The notes below the pieces were generated by a model, which did no database searches, was not told the DNA's origin, and saw only the letters and a program-made list of their open reading frames with translations. Positions 1-10,900 of a stretch of DNA of 64,000 nt are shown here, in pieces. Source of the DNA: Branchiostoma floridae (taxonomy: Eukaryota > Chordata > Leptocardii > Amphioxiformes > Branchiostomatidae); NCBI RefSeq assembly GCF_000003815.2, contig NC_049982.1, positions 22,305,311 through 22,369,310 of the forward strand. Reading direction: 5' to 3'. Numbering within the stretch: position 1 is the stretch's first letter; the number at the start of each line of letters is the position of its first letter. Position numbers and translations under genes: made by a program.

Positions 1-2545
1 ACAGTCACTGTTTCTTGTAATTCCGATTCTCTGTACAAACATACTGCAAAACAGCCAAACCCACAATACATCAATAGATGTCACAATAGCAAGTATATGG
101 GAGGCTGAAACAAAGTTTTCATTAGAGGCTGTTAATGTTTTTGAATGTGCAATGCAAACATTTTATCATGGCTATACAAACTGACCTCAATTATTTGCAT
201 GATCTAGACCAGAGCCAACTGTAAATGACAAATACAGGAATGGATGGATGGTAATTTTAAAAAAACAAACAAATCAAACAAATAAGAATTTCATGATCAT
301 TATGAATATATGGACATTCAAATCTTGCATCATACCAAAAATTATTGTAATGTTTAGAAGTGAATATTAAGAAAGGACTGAAAATATACCTGGTCCAGTA
401 ACCTGGATAAGGACAAATATATTGAAGTGTGTAATAAAATTTACTGTCACCACCGGAAGCAATATTTGAACAAAAAGGGATAAAAGCTTCCAAGGGTAAT
501 TTTGGTGGGGAATTCACGAGCAATGAGCCAGCATATGGCATATTCCCCAAGAGGACAGCATCAGAATAATTCTGATACACCTGCAGCAATATGGTAGATG
601 GTTCTACAGCTAGAGATCCGTGACCCACATACGTAAACATAAGGGGGGGGGGCAGAGGGAACTGAACTAGGGACAAGCAAAATATGATACATCAGTTTCA
701 ACCCTTACTTACTAAAGGAGCACAATAATGGCAACAGTCATACAATAGACCCTCAGCAGATTATACGTTGATATCAATATGGGGGAAAATAAGGCATATT
801 CTAGTAAAATGTAATATTTATCAGCATGTCTATCCTATGGGAACAGATTATTGTTACCAATCATACAATATATAAAGTAGATTTGTGGGCATATTAATCT
901 CCTCCCTACTGTATCCCAACAACCAATACAAATTTGGGACTAAATGGTTAATATATTCTAGACTGTCATCTTCTTTTCTATGCGTAGTTTTAATCACAAC
1001 AAAAATCAATGTAGAATGGGGATTGATGACCTGGCTCCAAAATGACCTGTCCATATCTTATCTGTATAAAAGAACATTAGTCATTCTCTCTGACATTTAA
1101 CTGGTTGTACAATTACATATTAAAGAAATCAGTAATAGAACACATAATTTGTCAGCGGTTATTGTCAGGAGAACCTATTCCTTCAAATGAACGACTTGTA
1201 TAATCCAACATTCTAAAACATAAAACACATTCCCCATACACACAAATAAAGCTTTTTGGATATTTCATGATACTCCTTTTTTGGACAAACTGATGTGTGC
1301 TTAATCTTGGGAGAAATATAAATTATGTTTAAGCCATTTAGAGCTATCATTTACCAAATTTTTCCGAATTGCAGAAATATTATGCTCAGTAAAAGTTACA
1401 GCACATCATGTTGCACATCTAGGGAATTCATAGTTACACACAGCTTGATTTTTCTCCAATTCATCCATTGAACTGTATCTTTCCTGTATTGAATTTGTGA
1501 TGGAGTGTGAGAATTTCTGCATCAATCCAATATTACAACAGACAAGCAACGCATCTTATTAGTAGACCCTTCTATTACTGGCATTCTCAACATTATCCAG
1601 TAACACCTTGTCAAAGTGATAATGACATCCATATAGGATACTATCATTAAGTTATACCCATGAAACAACATTAGATAGATGACAGTTGGCCACCAGCCAT
1701 GGTAATAAATGGAAGCAATAATCCATCTGGAAGGGACATGATGATCGCAAAGATAATCAGCCCAAGCACCGGCTACATCTATGTTGAATGTGTATAACAT
1801 CTATGTTGTATATTGTACATCTGCTGTATGTCTATGTCACAACATGTTGTATGCTGTATATGTATGTTGCATGTTGTACAGGATGGTATATGCAGCTATA
1901 ATAATTTCTGAAATCAATGTCTGCCAATCATCTGGAAACCCCCACAAAACATGGTCAGGTAAGGAAATTTGGCTGACTATCCTGGACTGTATGCTATGCT
2001 GCATTGTGCTGCGACCTGAATTTTGTATGAGTATTCATATGTTTAATCCTTAAATTGGACCATCCTCGTTTTCTTTCATATGTTCTAAGTAATAATATGC
2101 ATACCTCTACACAAGTGACATAATATTAACAGAATTCCCATAATGGCATTGCCTCCCTAAAATTTAAGACCCTTGGCACACTGACAGTTACATGTAGATT
2201 TTTGTAGAACATGGGTTGATTCAGTATCAGTCTAACCTGATGTAACCTCTCATGATAACATCTAGGGAATTAAGACAAAGCTACTGCTGGGTTCATTATA
2301 TGCCTTTTTTCGCAGAATGCCATTTTCAACAATGCTTCTTACCACAATTATGCCATTACCTCACATTGGAAAACGATGACTATATTTCTATACATCAACT
2401 TCACAATACTGACAGAGCTCCAACTAGTTAACCATAATTAGGTAATTAAGTCATCATTGCAGCTAAGAAAATGGTCATGATCAAGTATTACCTCATCATG
2501 ATTACTGTCTTCTTCATGATGGCAGTAATCTAACCAAACGCTTAC

Positions 2546-2609
2546 CTCTGAGCTAGGTTCCTGCAATGTTACACAGTCCTGTGGCTGTTCACAGTGCGAG
2601 GCACCATCA
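2546..2609 (-). CDS. Weak candidate exon, product unknown
   Basis: The minus strand shows ..cattcccAG, a 64-nt open segment (DGASHCEQPQDCVTLQEPSSE) and a perfect GAG|GTAAGC donor. In-phase would be 2 and out-phase 0. The acceptor lacks a good pyrimidine tract, and no link to the abLIM exons can be shown because the intervening LIM4 exon is missing. It could be an alternative linker exon or chance. Confidence 0.18.
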
Positions 2610-3687
2610 CTGGGAATGATCTACCCAACATCACCTGCACCGACTGAGGGGGCGGGGACCAAGATGGCCGACCCAAATCATACATGCATCGCTGAGGCAT
2701 GCTGGGAGTGCTGGAATATCACTTCGACTGTTCCATTATCAAGTCAAATTTCCAAAATCATTCCCGTATTTTCCAGCTTGTTTGCTCTCCTGGTGTAACT
2801 GATTGAATGACGGGAAGGTGGAATTTACTTACAAACTCCACTGGGAGGAATCAGTGATATGGAATTTCCTTCTGGATAGATGATGGAATTTCATTATTCA
2901 CAGCAAAGTAATTATTGCATAGGGTAAGTCAATGCAAAATTTTGCCCAGTCCTGGACAGGTGAAATGTAACTACATATTTTTTAATAAACAAGAGACATA
3001 AAAAGAAACTGTATAGAAGTACTGCTTCAGGTTTTAACCCTCAATAAATTAAAACAGTGGTTGAAACAGTGCTACAGTATGGTAGTAATACATGATTGGA
3101 AATGATGTAGTTTAGTCATGACTTTGGTATGGAAAGGTCACCACTTAAATAGCAAAAATAAATTATAACCACTGTAAACATTTCATGATTTACAGTACAG
3201 TACCAGTACAGCCGGCTGCCTGCAATAAAAGTGTCTTTAAAATGACCCACAAGAGGCTGGACCAAAATATTCTATAGTCTATAGCTGAACTATGACCTTA
3301 TATACAAAGACATAACATCTGTCTTTATTAATATTCATTCTACTGTGACAGTTATATAACATCGTAATATAAAGTTATCAGCTTATCATATGCTAGGGAC
3401 ACATTTCCAAACCAGTGCCTAGCCAGGAACTAGAAATATGATAAGAAAAGAAAACAAAACAAAAATGTTTGAATTTAACATTCCTGCAAACAGCCTGGCT
3501 AGGCCCTCCCGGTTTGGAAATGCACCCTACCACACAAGTACATGTAAATGATGACAATGAATGATAGGCAATTCATCCTCATCAGATTGTTGCCAAATAT
3601 GCAGGAGTTAATGGAAACGTAAAATAGACGCAGGACTAGCGCTGACCTATATTCTAGGCTTTGGGTAAATCCCACCCTGATAATTAC

Positions 3688-3747
3688 CATGCAGTACACG
3701 TGGGCCCCATCTGTCAGACCTGACGGCGCATTTTCTATCACTTTCCT
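3688..3747 (-). CDS. Weak candidate exon, product unknown
   Basis: A 60-nt phase-0 segment lies between a minus-strand ctgcAG acceptor and a GTAATT donor, translating as RKVIENAPSGLTDGAHVYCM with GC-rich codons unlike the neighbouring intron. It does not resemble LIM4. It is reported only because the splice-like borders and open frame coincide. Confidence 0.15.
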
Positions 3748-3989
3748 CTGCAGCCTCTCATCCATGCACAACACCTCTCAGGTCAGAAGGCAGGGGATCC
3801 CTGATGAGATGGTGTGGTGCTGATGCCAGGGAAAGTCAAGGGGACTAGGTGACTGGGTTACAAAGACTGACTACTGTACTCTGCATTGCCTGAGCAAAGT
3901 GTGTCTTAGATGTATACATACTTCATTTCTGCATCACCAAGGTCTAAATCCAAGCAAATTATACTACAAAAAACATACCAGGAAGCCTA

Positions 3990-4150
3990 AAATTGACCTT
4001 GACCTTCATCTTTCCAACATGTACCCACATACCAAATATCATTATAATCCATCTAGAGGTTCTTGAGCTATGCTGACTACAAAAATCCAGAAACACAGAC
4101 AGAGGACGCAGAACTATATGTCCATTTTTCAAGGGGATAAATACCACCAC
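3990..4150 (-). repeat. Dispersed repeat family A, minus orientation
   Basis: Read on the minus strand it contains agctcaagaacctctagatg, tgatatttggtatgtgggta and gaaggtcaaggtcaatttta, colinear with the copy at 23085-23290. Confidence 0.7.
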
Positions 4151-7100
4151 TGCGTACTTTGTTACCTAATAAAAACTAGCTAATATAAGCAAGGGCTGTA
4201 CAAAACATACAACATTGTCCTTCATTTCTGCACCACTAAGGGCAGACAAAGCTTGACAAGCAAATAATACCATTCTATATCTGTCACCTATAAACAACAA
4301 CTTGAACAAGTACATCAGACCATTTCTCTTAAGCTAGTCTACCTGCACTGATCTTCTAGCCCATACAGACCACACCTTGTCTGATCTCCTAAACAGAAAC
4401 ACGCAATCCTCAATCCTCAAAACACATGCAGAGTCATGATCACTGCCAAGTTCAGACAACAGCTCATCAGTCTTCTTGACGCGGGGCTCCACACTGGGCA
4501 GACTGGCTCAACAATACATTCCATCTTCTGTTCATCATTCCACATGCAAAGTGCTGTTCAAAATATTGGGTACCATTTCCAAATCCCCAATGCTACCCAT
4601 ACTTTCAATTTGCCCTGCCTTATTATTAGTTAAATCTGTATGCCTTTCATGCCCGTTACCATACACACAAAAAATTTGATTTTGTGACTACGAGCTTTAC
4701 CAACAAACATACCTTTAGTAATAACTCCAATGTCAGCCACACCAGCCCTTCTTCTCAATAAGCAGAGTTCGGGCAAATTAAACTGAAAGTAGCAGGTTAT
4801 TCAGACGCGACCTTCAGAGGTCAGGTCCTTTTGTCCTTTCCCTTCAAAGCCAAGAAGTGCTGAAAAGCAAGCACTCAGTCGCTGTACTGACGGAACAGCA
4901 AGCACTCATTCACTGCACTGACTGAACAAGACTGACTCTAACAGGCTCGCTGCCAAACCTATTTTACTTCAGACTCAGAGGGGAATGTTTTCCATCTAGA
5001 TCCTTCCACAGTCCTTTCAATAAGATGTGACTTGACTATTGAGGACCACATACATGAAAGTACATTTGTGTACAAGTGTGTGACTGTTGTACAGTAATTA
5101 GGAATACAGTACAACTTGTCCAAGAAGATCACTTGGGACCGGTAAAATCTGTAATGATTGTGTCGATGGAGAAAATTATCTAAAGGACCACCATTGGTCA
5201 GGTGGTCCATATTGGAGATGGTCATTTGTACAGGTTTGACTGAACAATCTGAATTAATTTTGTATGGTCATTAACATATCTAGCTACTGAAAATAATGAA
5301 TAAAAAATATGACAAGTTCCTGTGGTGACTTTGCATTTTGTCAATAATATCATGCAAATAAGCTTAAAATGTCTCTAATTGCACCTGAATAAAAAAACAA
5401 GCAATACGAAGATGACATACAGTTGTATTCCTGTGATCTAAATCGGAGTAAGTTCAAAGAAGGTTTGGAAACAGACACTCAGGATAAACCAAGTCTTGAT
5501 TTCATGACATCATGTCCAATACTCCAAAGCTGCACATCAGTCCAGATCCTAGTCAATAGCATGATTTCTCTACCATTTCCCTGAATGATATGGACATTGT
5601 AAATTCTGATCACGCAAGCTACTGATTATGGCAAGAGATGCACCTCTGAAAGGATGCCTTTGTGCAGAAATGTACATAACAGTACTTAATCATCATCATG
5701 GTGTTTTACACATTAACAGAGTGGTTAACAATTTTTTGAAATGAATCAAAGCTTGAAAGTCAAATGGTCCTCAAGCAATAATAGTTTCAACAGCTTCAGT
5801 TGCAGCATTGAATCTGGTGAAGTGTGCCCCCTTGTGAAGCTTGTACACACTGCATGTTGAGGGGCTATCCAAGAATCACAAGGAATGTCTTCTTTCACAA
5901 GAATGGGTGTTTGGAATGTTGAATATGACCTCAATGCTCACATATGTGCGTATTCATACATTTACAATCATTATTATGGTACCATGAATCCTTGGTTATT
6001 CTAATAGAGTGGATCCATATAACAAGCCAAGCAAGAGTGAAGATCAGGGCTAACATTTTGTAACAGCCTTCTGCCAGTTGGATAGCCCATGTCACCTCCC
6101 TGGATGTATGACTATCATGCAGACTAAAAATCAAATCAAACTGCATCACAACATCAGAACACTCAGGACAGAGAGAAAGAGAAGGTGGCCGATTCAGGAT
6201 ATAAGAGGAAAGCTTCATCTATCATGGAGTGATCTACAAGTGGAGCATTTGGAGGACTTGATTCTGTCCAAGGAAAAAATCACAGAGCAGCAGATTTGAA
6301 GGGAGAGTCAAACCACCCATGCAGCTCACCTCAGAGAAGCTCCCATCATCCTGCAACACTGCCTCCACACTCAACTGTTGGTGCACAAACCAGTGTCAAT
6401 CTTTGCAACATGCATTACAAGTTGTGCACGTGGTAGTGGTAGTGCAAAACTTACTCATGCAAATAAACAAATAATGTTGGAAAAACACAGGTGCAACACA
6501 AAAACAAATACACATGGCATAAAGAGAGAGTGTAATTTTACATGTACATGCAAGAATGGTTGGTCAGACACAGAGGTGTAATACTATGTACACAAAGTGT
6601 CATGTACATTGTAGTGCTTTAGATACTATTACTTGTAGTTTCATACCATAATCATGTCACCTCCATGACCATGTCATTTTTCCCGACCTGATATGGTTTT
6701 TTGTTCATGTTACTATCATGTAATTGTGGTAAAATCAAGTATGGAATCATTAAATGCTTCATGGTGATCACTCCATGAACATTTGAATCTTGCCTCAGAT
6801 GTCCAATCTCCATCATATAATTTTTATATACTGTCAATCTCTATGTATCTTCAAAATATCTTCTAATTGGATAACAATGTTCTGACCAAAGAGTTATTAC
6901 GCTAAATTAGCAATTAAGCAACAGGATATGCATGGTTTAGAAATGGTCAGACGTTTCCTTTAGCATCCACTACCTTTCCTCAGAGACACTGAAAGGTAAC
7001 AAAAGGTACACATTGATGCTACCTGAAATGTCTGTCTCCAAAACTATATCCAGCTTAAGTAATTTACTATTTTATTACCTGAATGTCTAACTTTCATATA

Positions 7101-7424
7101 TTTTTTGTAATTGTCACCTTCCTCAATACTTAGTAAATACTTGTTATACTTTTCACAGCAGCTAGGTGTCACTGCTGCATCCCAATAAAGTCCCAATTAA
7201 TGTGGAAGAGTTTTGACTCTTTGGTTACATGTGTCAGCTCCATTGTGTAAAAAGAGCTTTGTTATCCAGCAGTGAATTAACTACAGACATAATGAAACTA
7301 TTCAATGAAACAGATTGGATTGTCCTCGTCTTTTATCATTTCAAAAGTTCTCTACATTTATCAACCATTGAACACTTGTACATATACATGTATACCGGTT
7401 CATCACTGGGGTTGATGGGACGAG

Positions 7425-7740
7425 GACGAGGGGGGATACAAACTAAGCCATGTTTGGGATTGTTTTCTCACCACAAAAGCGCCACCAACATCGGCTACAT
7501 ATAGTGGTGAGAAGCAGAACTCCAGTTAGAAGCTCTGACGAAGGTGTCTGAGAGACATCGAAACGTAAGCTATGTAAGTACCCACTGGTTGTGTACAAAG
7601 AATTTCTCCTTTATCCTATATTCTACCAACCTGATGAAACTATTTTCGGATGTATTAGCTGTGATCCTGGCAATATGGTCTAAATACAGTACAATGTATT
7701 TACAACTACCTGGTATCGTTGAGTAGTCAAAAATTATGTG
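7425..7740 (+). mobile_element. Degraded Penelope-like or related retroelement end with hammerhead-like core
   Basis: This segment contains CTGACGA (7535-7541), a stem-loop GGTGTCT/GAG/AGACATC and GAAA (7560-7563), the order of a hammerhead ribozyme core. Following sequence (ctaccaacctgatgaaa) recurs at 15505-15527. The head gatacaaactaagccatgtt resembles 24028-24050, showing it is dispersed. Penelope-like elements are known to carry hammerhead motifs near their ends; the assignment here is inference from the motif alone. Confidence 0.35.
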
Positions 7741-7939
7741 CTTAAGATTGAAGATTTCAAAGACTTTCCAGCACATGTATGTACTGGATGAGCCCACATA
7801 CAGCACAGCTACTTAGAGAATCACTTGTAATGTTTCTTAGTTTCTATTTCACAAGAAAGTTTTCCATTACTTCTGACAGGATTAGGGCAGATCAAACTGT
7901 ATTTCTCAAACATTCATCAATTTGAAAGTGTAAGCTTAC

Positions 7940-8033
7940 CTGCAAAACCTTCCCTGTGATATAGGTGAGACACCCGGCACACTTCACACCAAACAGTTGT
8001 TGGTAGTCACGCTCACAGTATGGACGACCCTCT
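7940..8033 (-). CDS. ABLIM: abLIM-like exon: second finger of LIM3 and start of LIM4
   Basis: 94 nt, in phase 2 (acceptor gtgtttcAG) and out phase 0 at donor GTAAGC. It encodes (K)EGRPYCERDYQQLFGVKC, so C189 and D192 complete LIM3 and C201/C204 of CAGC open LIM4, then LTYITGKVLQ. The G.PYCE.DY...FG.KC block matches the abLIM LIM3-LIM4 junction. This is the last exon I can assign. The remainder of LIM4, with its H..C ligands, is not recognisable down to base 1, implying a following intron of at least 7.9 kb. Confidence 0.93.
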
Positions 8034-10481
8034 CTGAAACACAATTAAAAGTTCAGCATTACCACAAGGACCTCTGGAACAGTGCAGTCATGTGGGGATG
8101 TTATACAACACAGGGTTGGGGTTAACAACCAGTAATCTGGGCCTAATTATAATTACTCCTGAACAGAGAGTTAAATAACTGTTGTTTTAACAACAATTGA
8201 GAATACTTCCATCGACGTTAAAGAGTTGAACATTTTGTATGACGACACAAATCCATTAGTTGAAAAGCTACACTATATAGGGTACAAAATAGCAATTTGA
8301 AATGATGTTTCCTAAAAGAGTTGAGCCTCACATGTAAATGACCTCTTTGAGAAAAAAGTAATTTAGAAATAATTTGCATTTTTCCTCATCTTTTAGCTAC
8401 ACACTCATGCCAACATCAAAGTAATGTCTTGGATTGGTGACAACAACTGTAAAATCATGTTAGTGTAACTTGATTGGTTAGAAAATACTGTTGGCAAGTG
8501 TTCCATTTCATCCTGAACAGTAAGGTACAAATTAGTGTGATTTGATTTCCATTCTTCAAGGTTAAACAATTTGTGTGCAAAGCTCTTAAGCTTTAATGGA
8601 AGAAAATCACATTTGTTAGCAAACAAATGGATAAAAGGAACATACATTAACAGAATCATCATAGCAGATTTTCTTTCATAAAACTAATTTCTTTCCTCGA
8701 TTTACAAAAATCTATGTAACCACAATGGTATGAAAATAATTTCAGTAGAGGAATTTCTCTAATAGCAAGTAACACACATGGGGGCAATTTAGCTAACTCA
8801 CCTTGCAGGATTTTACATGTATTATAAATCAAAGACTTTGATTTATAATTCATGTAAAATCCTGCAAGGTGAGTTAGCTAAATTGCCCCATGTTGTTACT
8901 TGCTATCAAGAATATCTGAAAGTTTTTAACCATAAAAGATATGCTGCTTTCTCCTTGATTCTTCTTTCTTTCAAAACCCAGTGAAAAAGCCAACAAACAG
9001 TTTGAGGTGGGTGTAAATGTGACACACCCAGACAAGTCCTCCCTCCCATAACATTGACTTTACATGATGTAAACAAGGTGATGTCAGGGCATGCCAGGAA
9101 TGTCCCAGCCTAGCCAAGACTCTCCACCCACCCACACAAGACTTCTTCAAGTCTTACATCATGGAACACAAGGTGCCTTGTGCTGCGTCTTGTCATTCAG
9201 CAGGACAGGCTGACAGGGGAGGTACCGGCATCAATGGTTTGTCTGTAGAGTCTGTGTTATTCACAATACTCTACAGAAAAGCTAACACCCGGGCTGTCCC
9301 AGTCATGTAAACAAAGACTCTAAGGTAACAGTCGTCCTTGGACTCTGTTTTGGGTGCTGTTATCAAAAACCTAGAAACCTATTAACCGGTCCAGTGGCCA
9401 ATTAAGTAGTGTTGACCTTGCGCTGGCTATGTCTTGCGTTTGATCCCCAGCCAAGTTATGATAGTAACAAAAGCTTAAAAAACTTTACGTACTCAGATAT
9501 CTCTGCTTAGCACTCAGCAAAGATTATTGTTGAAAACACACCTTCCACTACAGTAGTGACTGTAGTTGTGTGGCCCAAGGGCTATCAAAAAACAGATGGG
9601 TGATGTCCTATGCACCATCCTGTCATACAAGTATGGAAATAACTTTCTTAAAACATGAAATGTGTTCTGCTTACATGTACTTTCAAATGCTCATTCTGAG
9701 CTCTTTGGCAAATAAACAAGTTATTTGGAGAAGATTAGCCCTTTCCCTGATAGGATTACACTAAGAAAACCTGAGCCATGTGACATCATAGCGCCACTAA
9801 TGCAGTGAGCATCCATTTCTTCTCCTGAACAAAAATGTACACTTGTGTGTATTGAGTATTATCCATAATATCAATTCTCAGAGTTTCGTCGGTTTCACTG
9901 ACAATCTAACAGTATCTAATGAGATTGACTGATGCAGTATCACTATCAGTAATCCTGAAGGTATGCACACTTCAGATATCCAGGTGGTCAAGACATTCCT
10001 AAAGACATTGGTGACACCTTTTCTTAATACCTGGGGGTCTTACTTAAGGTATTTGGCAGAACTTTGAGAGTTGTCCTTGCATGTGTAGCAGGGGATATGA
10101 CATGTGAGCTCCTTGTTAGAAGTTTGATGTCATATATAGGATGCCTGACAAATCAAATCTGCTGGTAATATTTTTTCAATTTTTTTTTACCTTTCTACGT
10201 CTACTAGATTAAGTTTGTGTGTGTGTGTGTGTCAGTGTGTATTTGTTTGTCTGAGCGTGTACATGTGCTTCTGAACAGTATAACAGCCTCAAGAAATCAT
10301 GATATTTGGAATGTTGGTAGGGGTGGCAAAGGAAAGGTTTAGATTATGGCTAGCAGCTTTCAAGAAGCATGATTCAATCAAGAAAATAAACTATTACACT
10401 TTCTGCCCTTCAATAAATTTGCACATCTGTATTCTACAATGAGGCAACAATTCTCCAACTTGACAGTAACTATGCACTTAC
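8034..10481 (-). other. abLIM-like intron between LIM3 exons
   Basis: 2.4 kb, AT-rich apart from a GC-richer patch at 9000-9320 that could be regulatory. It holds the 8763-8906 palindrome and a short GT run (10217-10234). No exon was recognised. Confidence 0.5.
8763..8906. mobile_element. Near-perfect 144-bp palindrome (foldback MITE)
   Basis: Arms of about 70 bp (ATAGCAAGTAACA...TGTTACTTGCTAT) meet at 8834/8835 with almost no loop. They contain gcaatttagctaactcacct and its complement. Only a handful of mismatches are visible. It lies in the intron between the LIM3 and LIM3/4 exons and would fold into a long hairpin in the pre-mRNA. Confidence 0.85.
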
Positions 10482-10608
10482 TTTCCCATATATTCTCCAG
10501 CCAGCATACAACCACACTGGGTGCACTTGAAGCACCACAGATGCCACTGTTTATCCAGAGCGAGCAAGGCTTGTCCCGACTTGATTTCATCTCCACATCC
10601 CGCACAGG
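10482..10608 (-). CDS. ABLIM: abLIM-like exon: first half of LIM3
   Basis: 127 nt, in phase 1 (acceptor cctcgttttcAG) and out phase 2 at a perfect GTAAGT donor. It encodes CAGCGDEIKSGQALLALDK, then QWHLWCFKCTQCGCMLAGEY. LIM3 ligands are C142, C145, H163, C166, C169 and C172. The ALLALDKQWH..CFKC block is the abLIM LIM3 signature. The reading frame stays open upstream of the acceptor to ATG codons at 10687 and 10783 (see the alternative exon entry). The next exon completes Lys183 and the second finger. Confidence 0.95.
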
Positions 10609-10687
10609 CTGAAAACGAGGGGAAAAACACAACATCGTCATCGTCGGAAAAATCCGTCATGGTCCCCGTGGAAACTTTCCGAGCCAT
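10609..10687 (-). CDS. ABLIM: Candidate alternative first coding exon of the abLIM-like gene (reads into LIM3)
   Basis: From the ATG at 10687 the minus strand is open through the LIM3 splice acceptor with no stop. It adds MARKVSTGTMTDFSDDDDV and VFFPSFS before the first LIM3 cysteine. The ATG sits in a strong context (ACAAGATGG) that also matches a YY1 site. A TATA-like GATAAAGA lies near 10813-10822, and the block 10560-10900 has many CpGs. This is what an internal promoter producing a short LIM3-LIM4 isoform would look like; vertebrate abLIM genes are known to make shorter isoforms from internal promoters. The alternative is chance read-through of the intron. Confidence 0.42.
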
Positions 10688-10900
10688 CTTGTCTGACCGC
10701 AGCAGTCCGCAGACCAGTTTGGTCAGTGCGAATGTCAGACTCCAGAGCTCGCTAGCAGCAGTGTTACTGAGATCCGCTGGCATAGCTCACCACTCAACAC
10801 TGGGTTCACCCCTCTTTATCCCACCCTGTAACGTAAGCAAGACTATTTTGGTGTGGCTGGAATCATGCGCAGCATAGCCGCGGGGAAACGGTAATCAACA
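10688..10900 (-). promoter_or_regulatory. Possible internal CpG-rich promoter of the abLIM-like gene
   Basis: The segment has clustered CpGs within an otherwise AT-rich intron, a TATA-like GATAAAGA at about 10813-10822 on the minus strand, and a YY1-like CAAGATGGC overlapping the ATG at 10687. A further in-frame ATG at 10783 lies so close to the TATA-like site that the 10687 ATG is the more plausible start. Confidence 0.35.

Larger units (their letters stand above)
1..7939 (-). other. Probable intron of the abLIM-like gene (LIM4 interrupted), with repeats
   Basis: No LIM4 completion, linker or villin-headpiece sequence is visible on either strand. The stretch is AT-rich and holds a copy of a dispersed repeat (3990-4150), fragments of a 'gaccacctg' repeat (5100-5230), a Penelope-like remnant with a hammerhead-like core (7425-7740), and two weak exon candidates (2546-2609, 3688-3747). 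The long open frame at 257-676 has no splice logic or family motif and is judged non-coding. Confidence 0.5.

Noticed and set aside
257-676. 139-residue minus-strand open frame
   Set aside because: No family motif, poor codon bias and no plausible acceptor. It does not contain the missing LIM4 half.
6332-6352. 21-nt phase-0 microexon-like segment (DDGSFSE) on the minus strand between cAG and GTGAGC
   Set aside because: Too short to support, and the acceptor lacks a pyrimidine tract.
10521-10877. 118-codon plus-strand frame
   Set aside because: Antisense shadow of the LIM3 exon and its leader.
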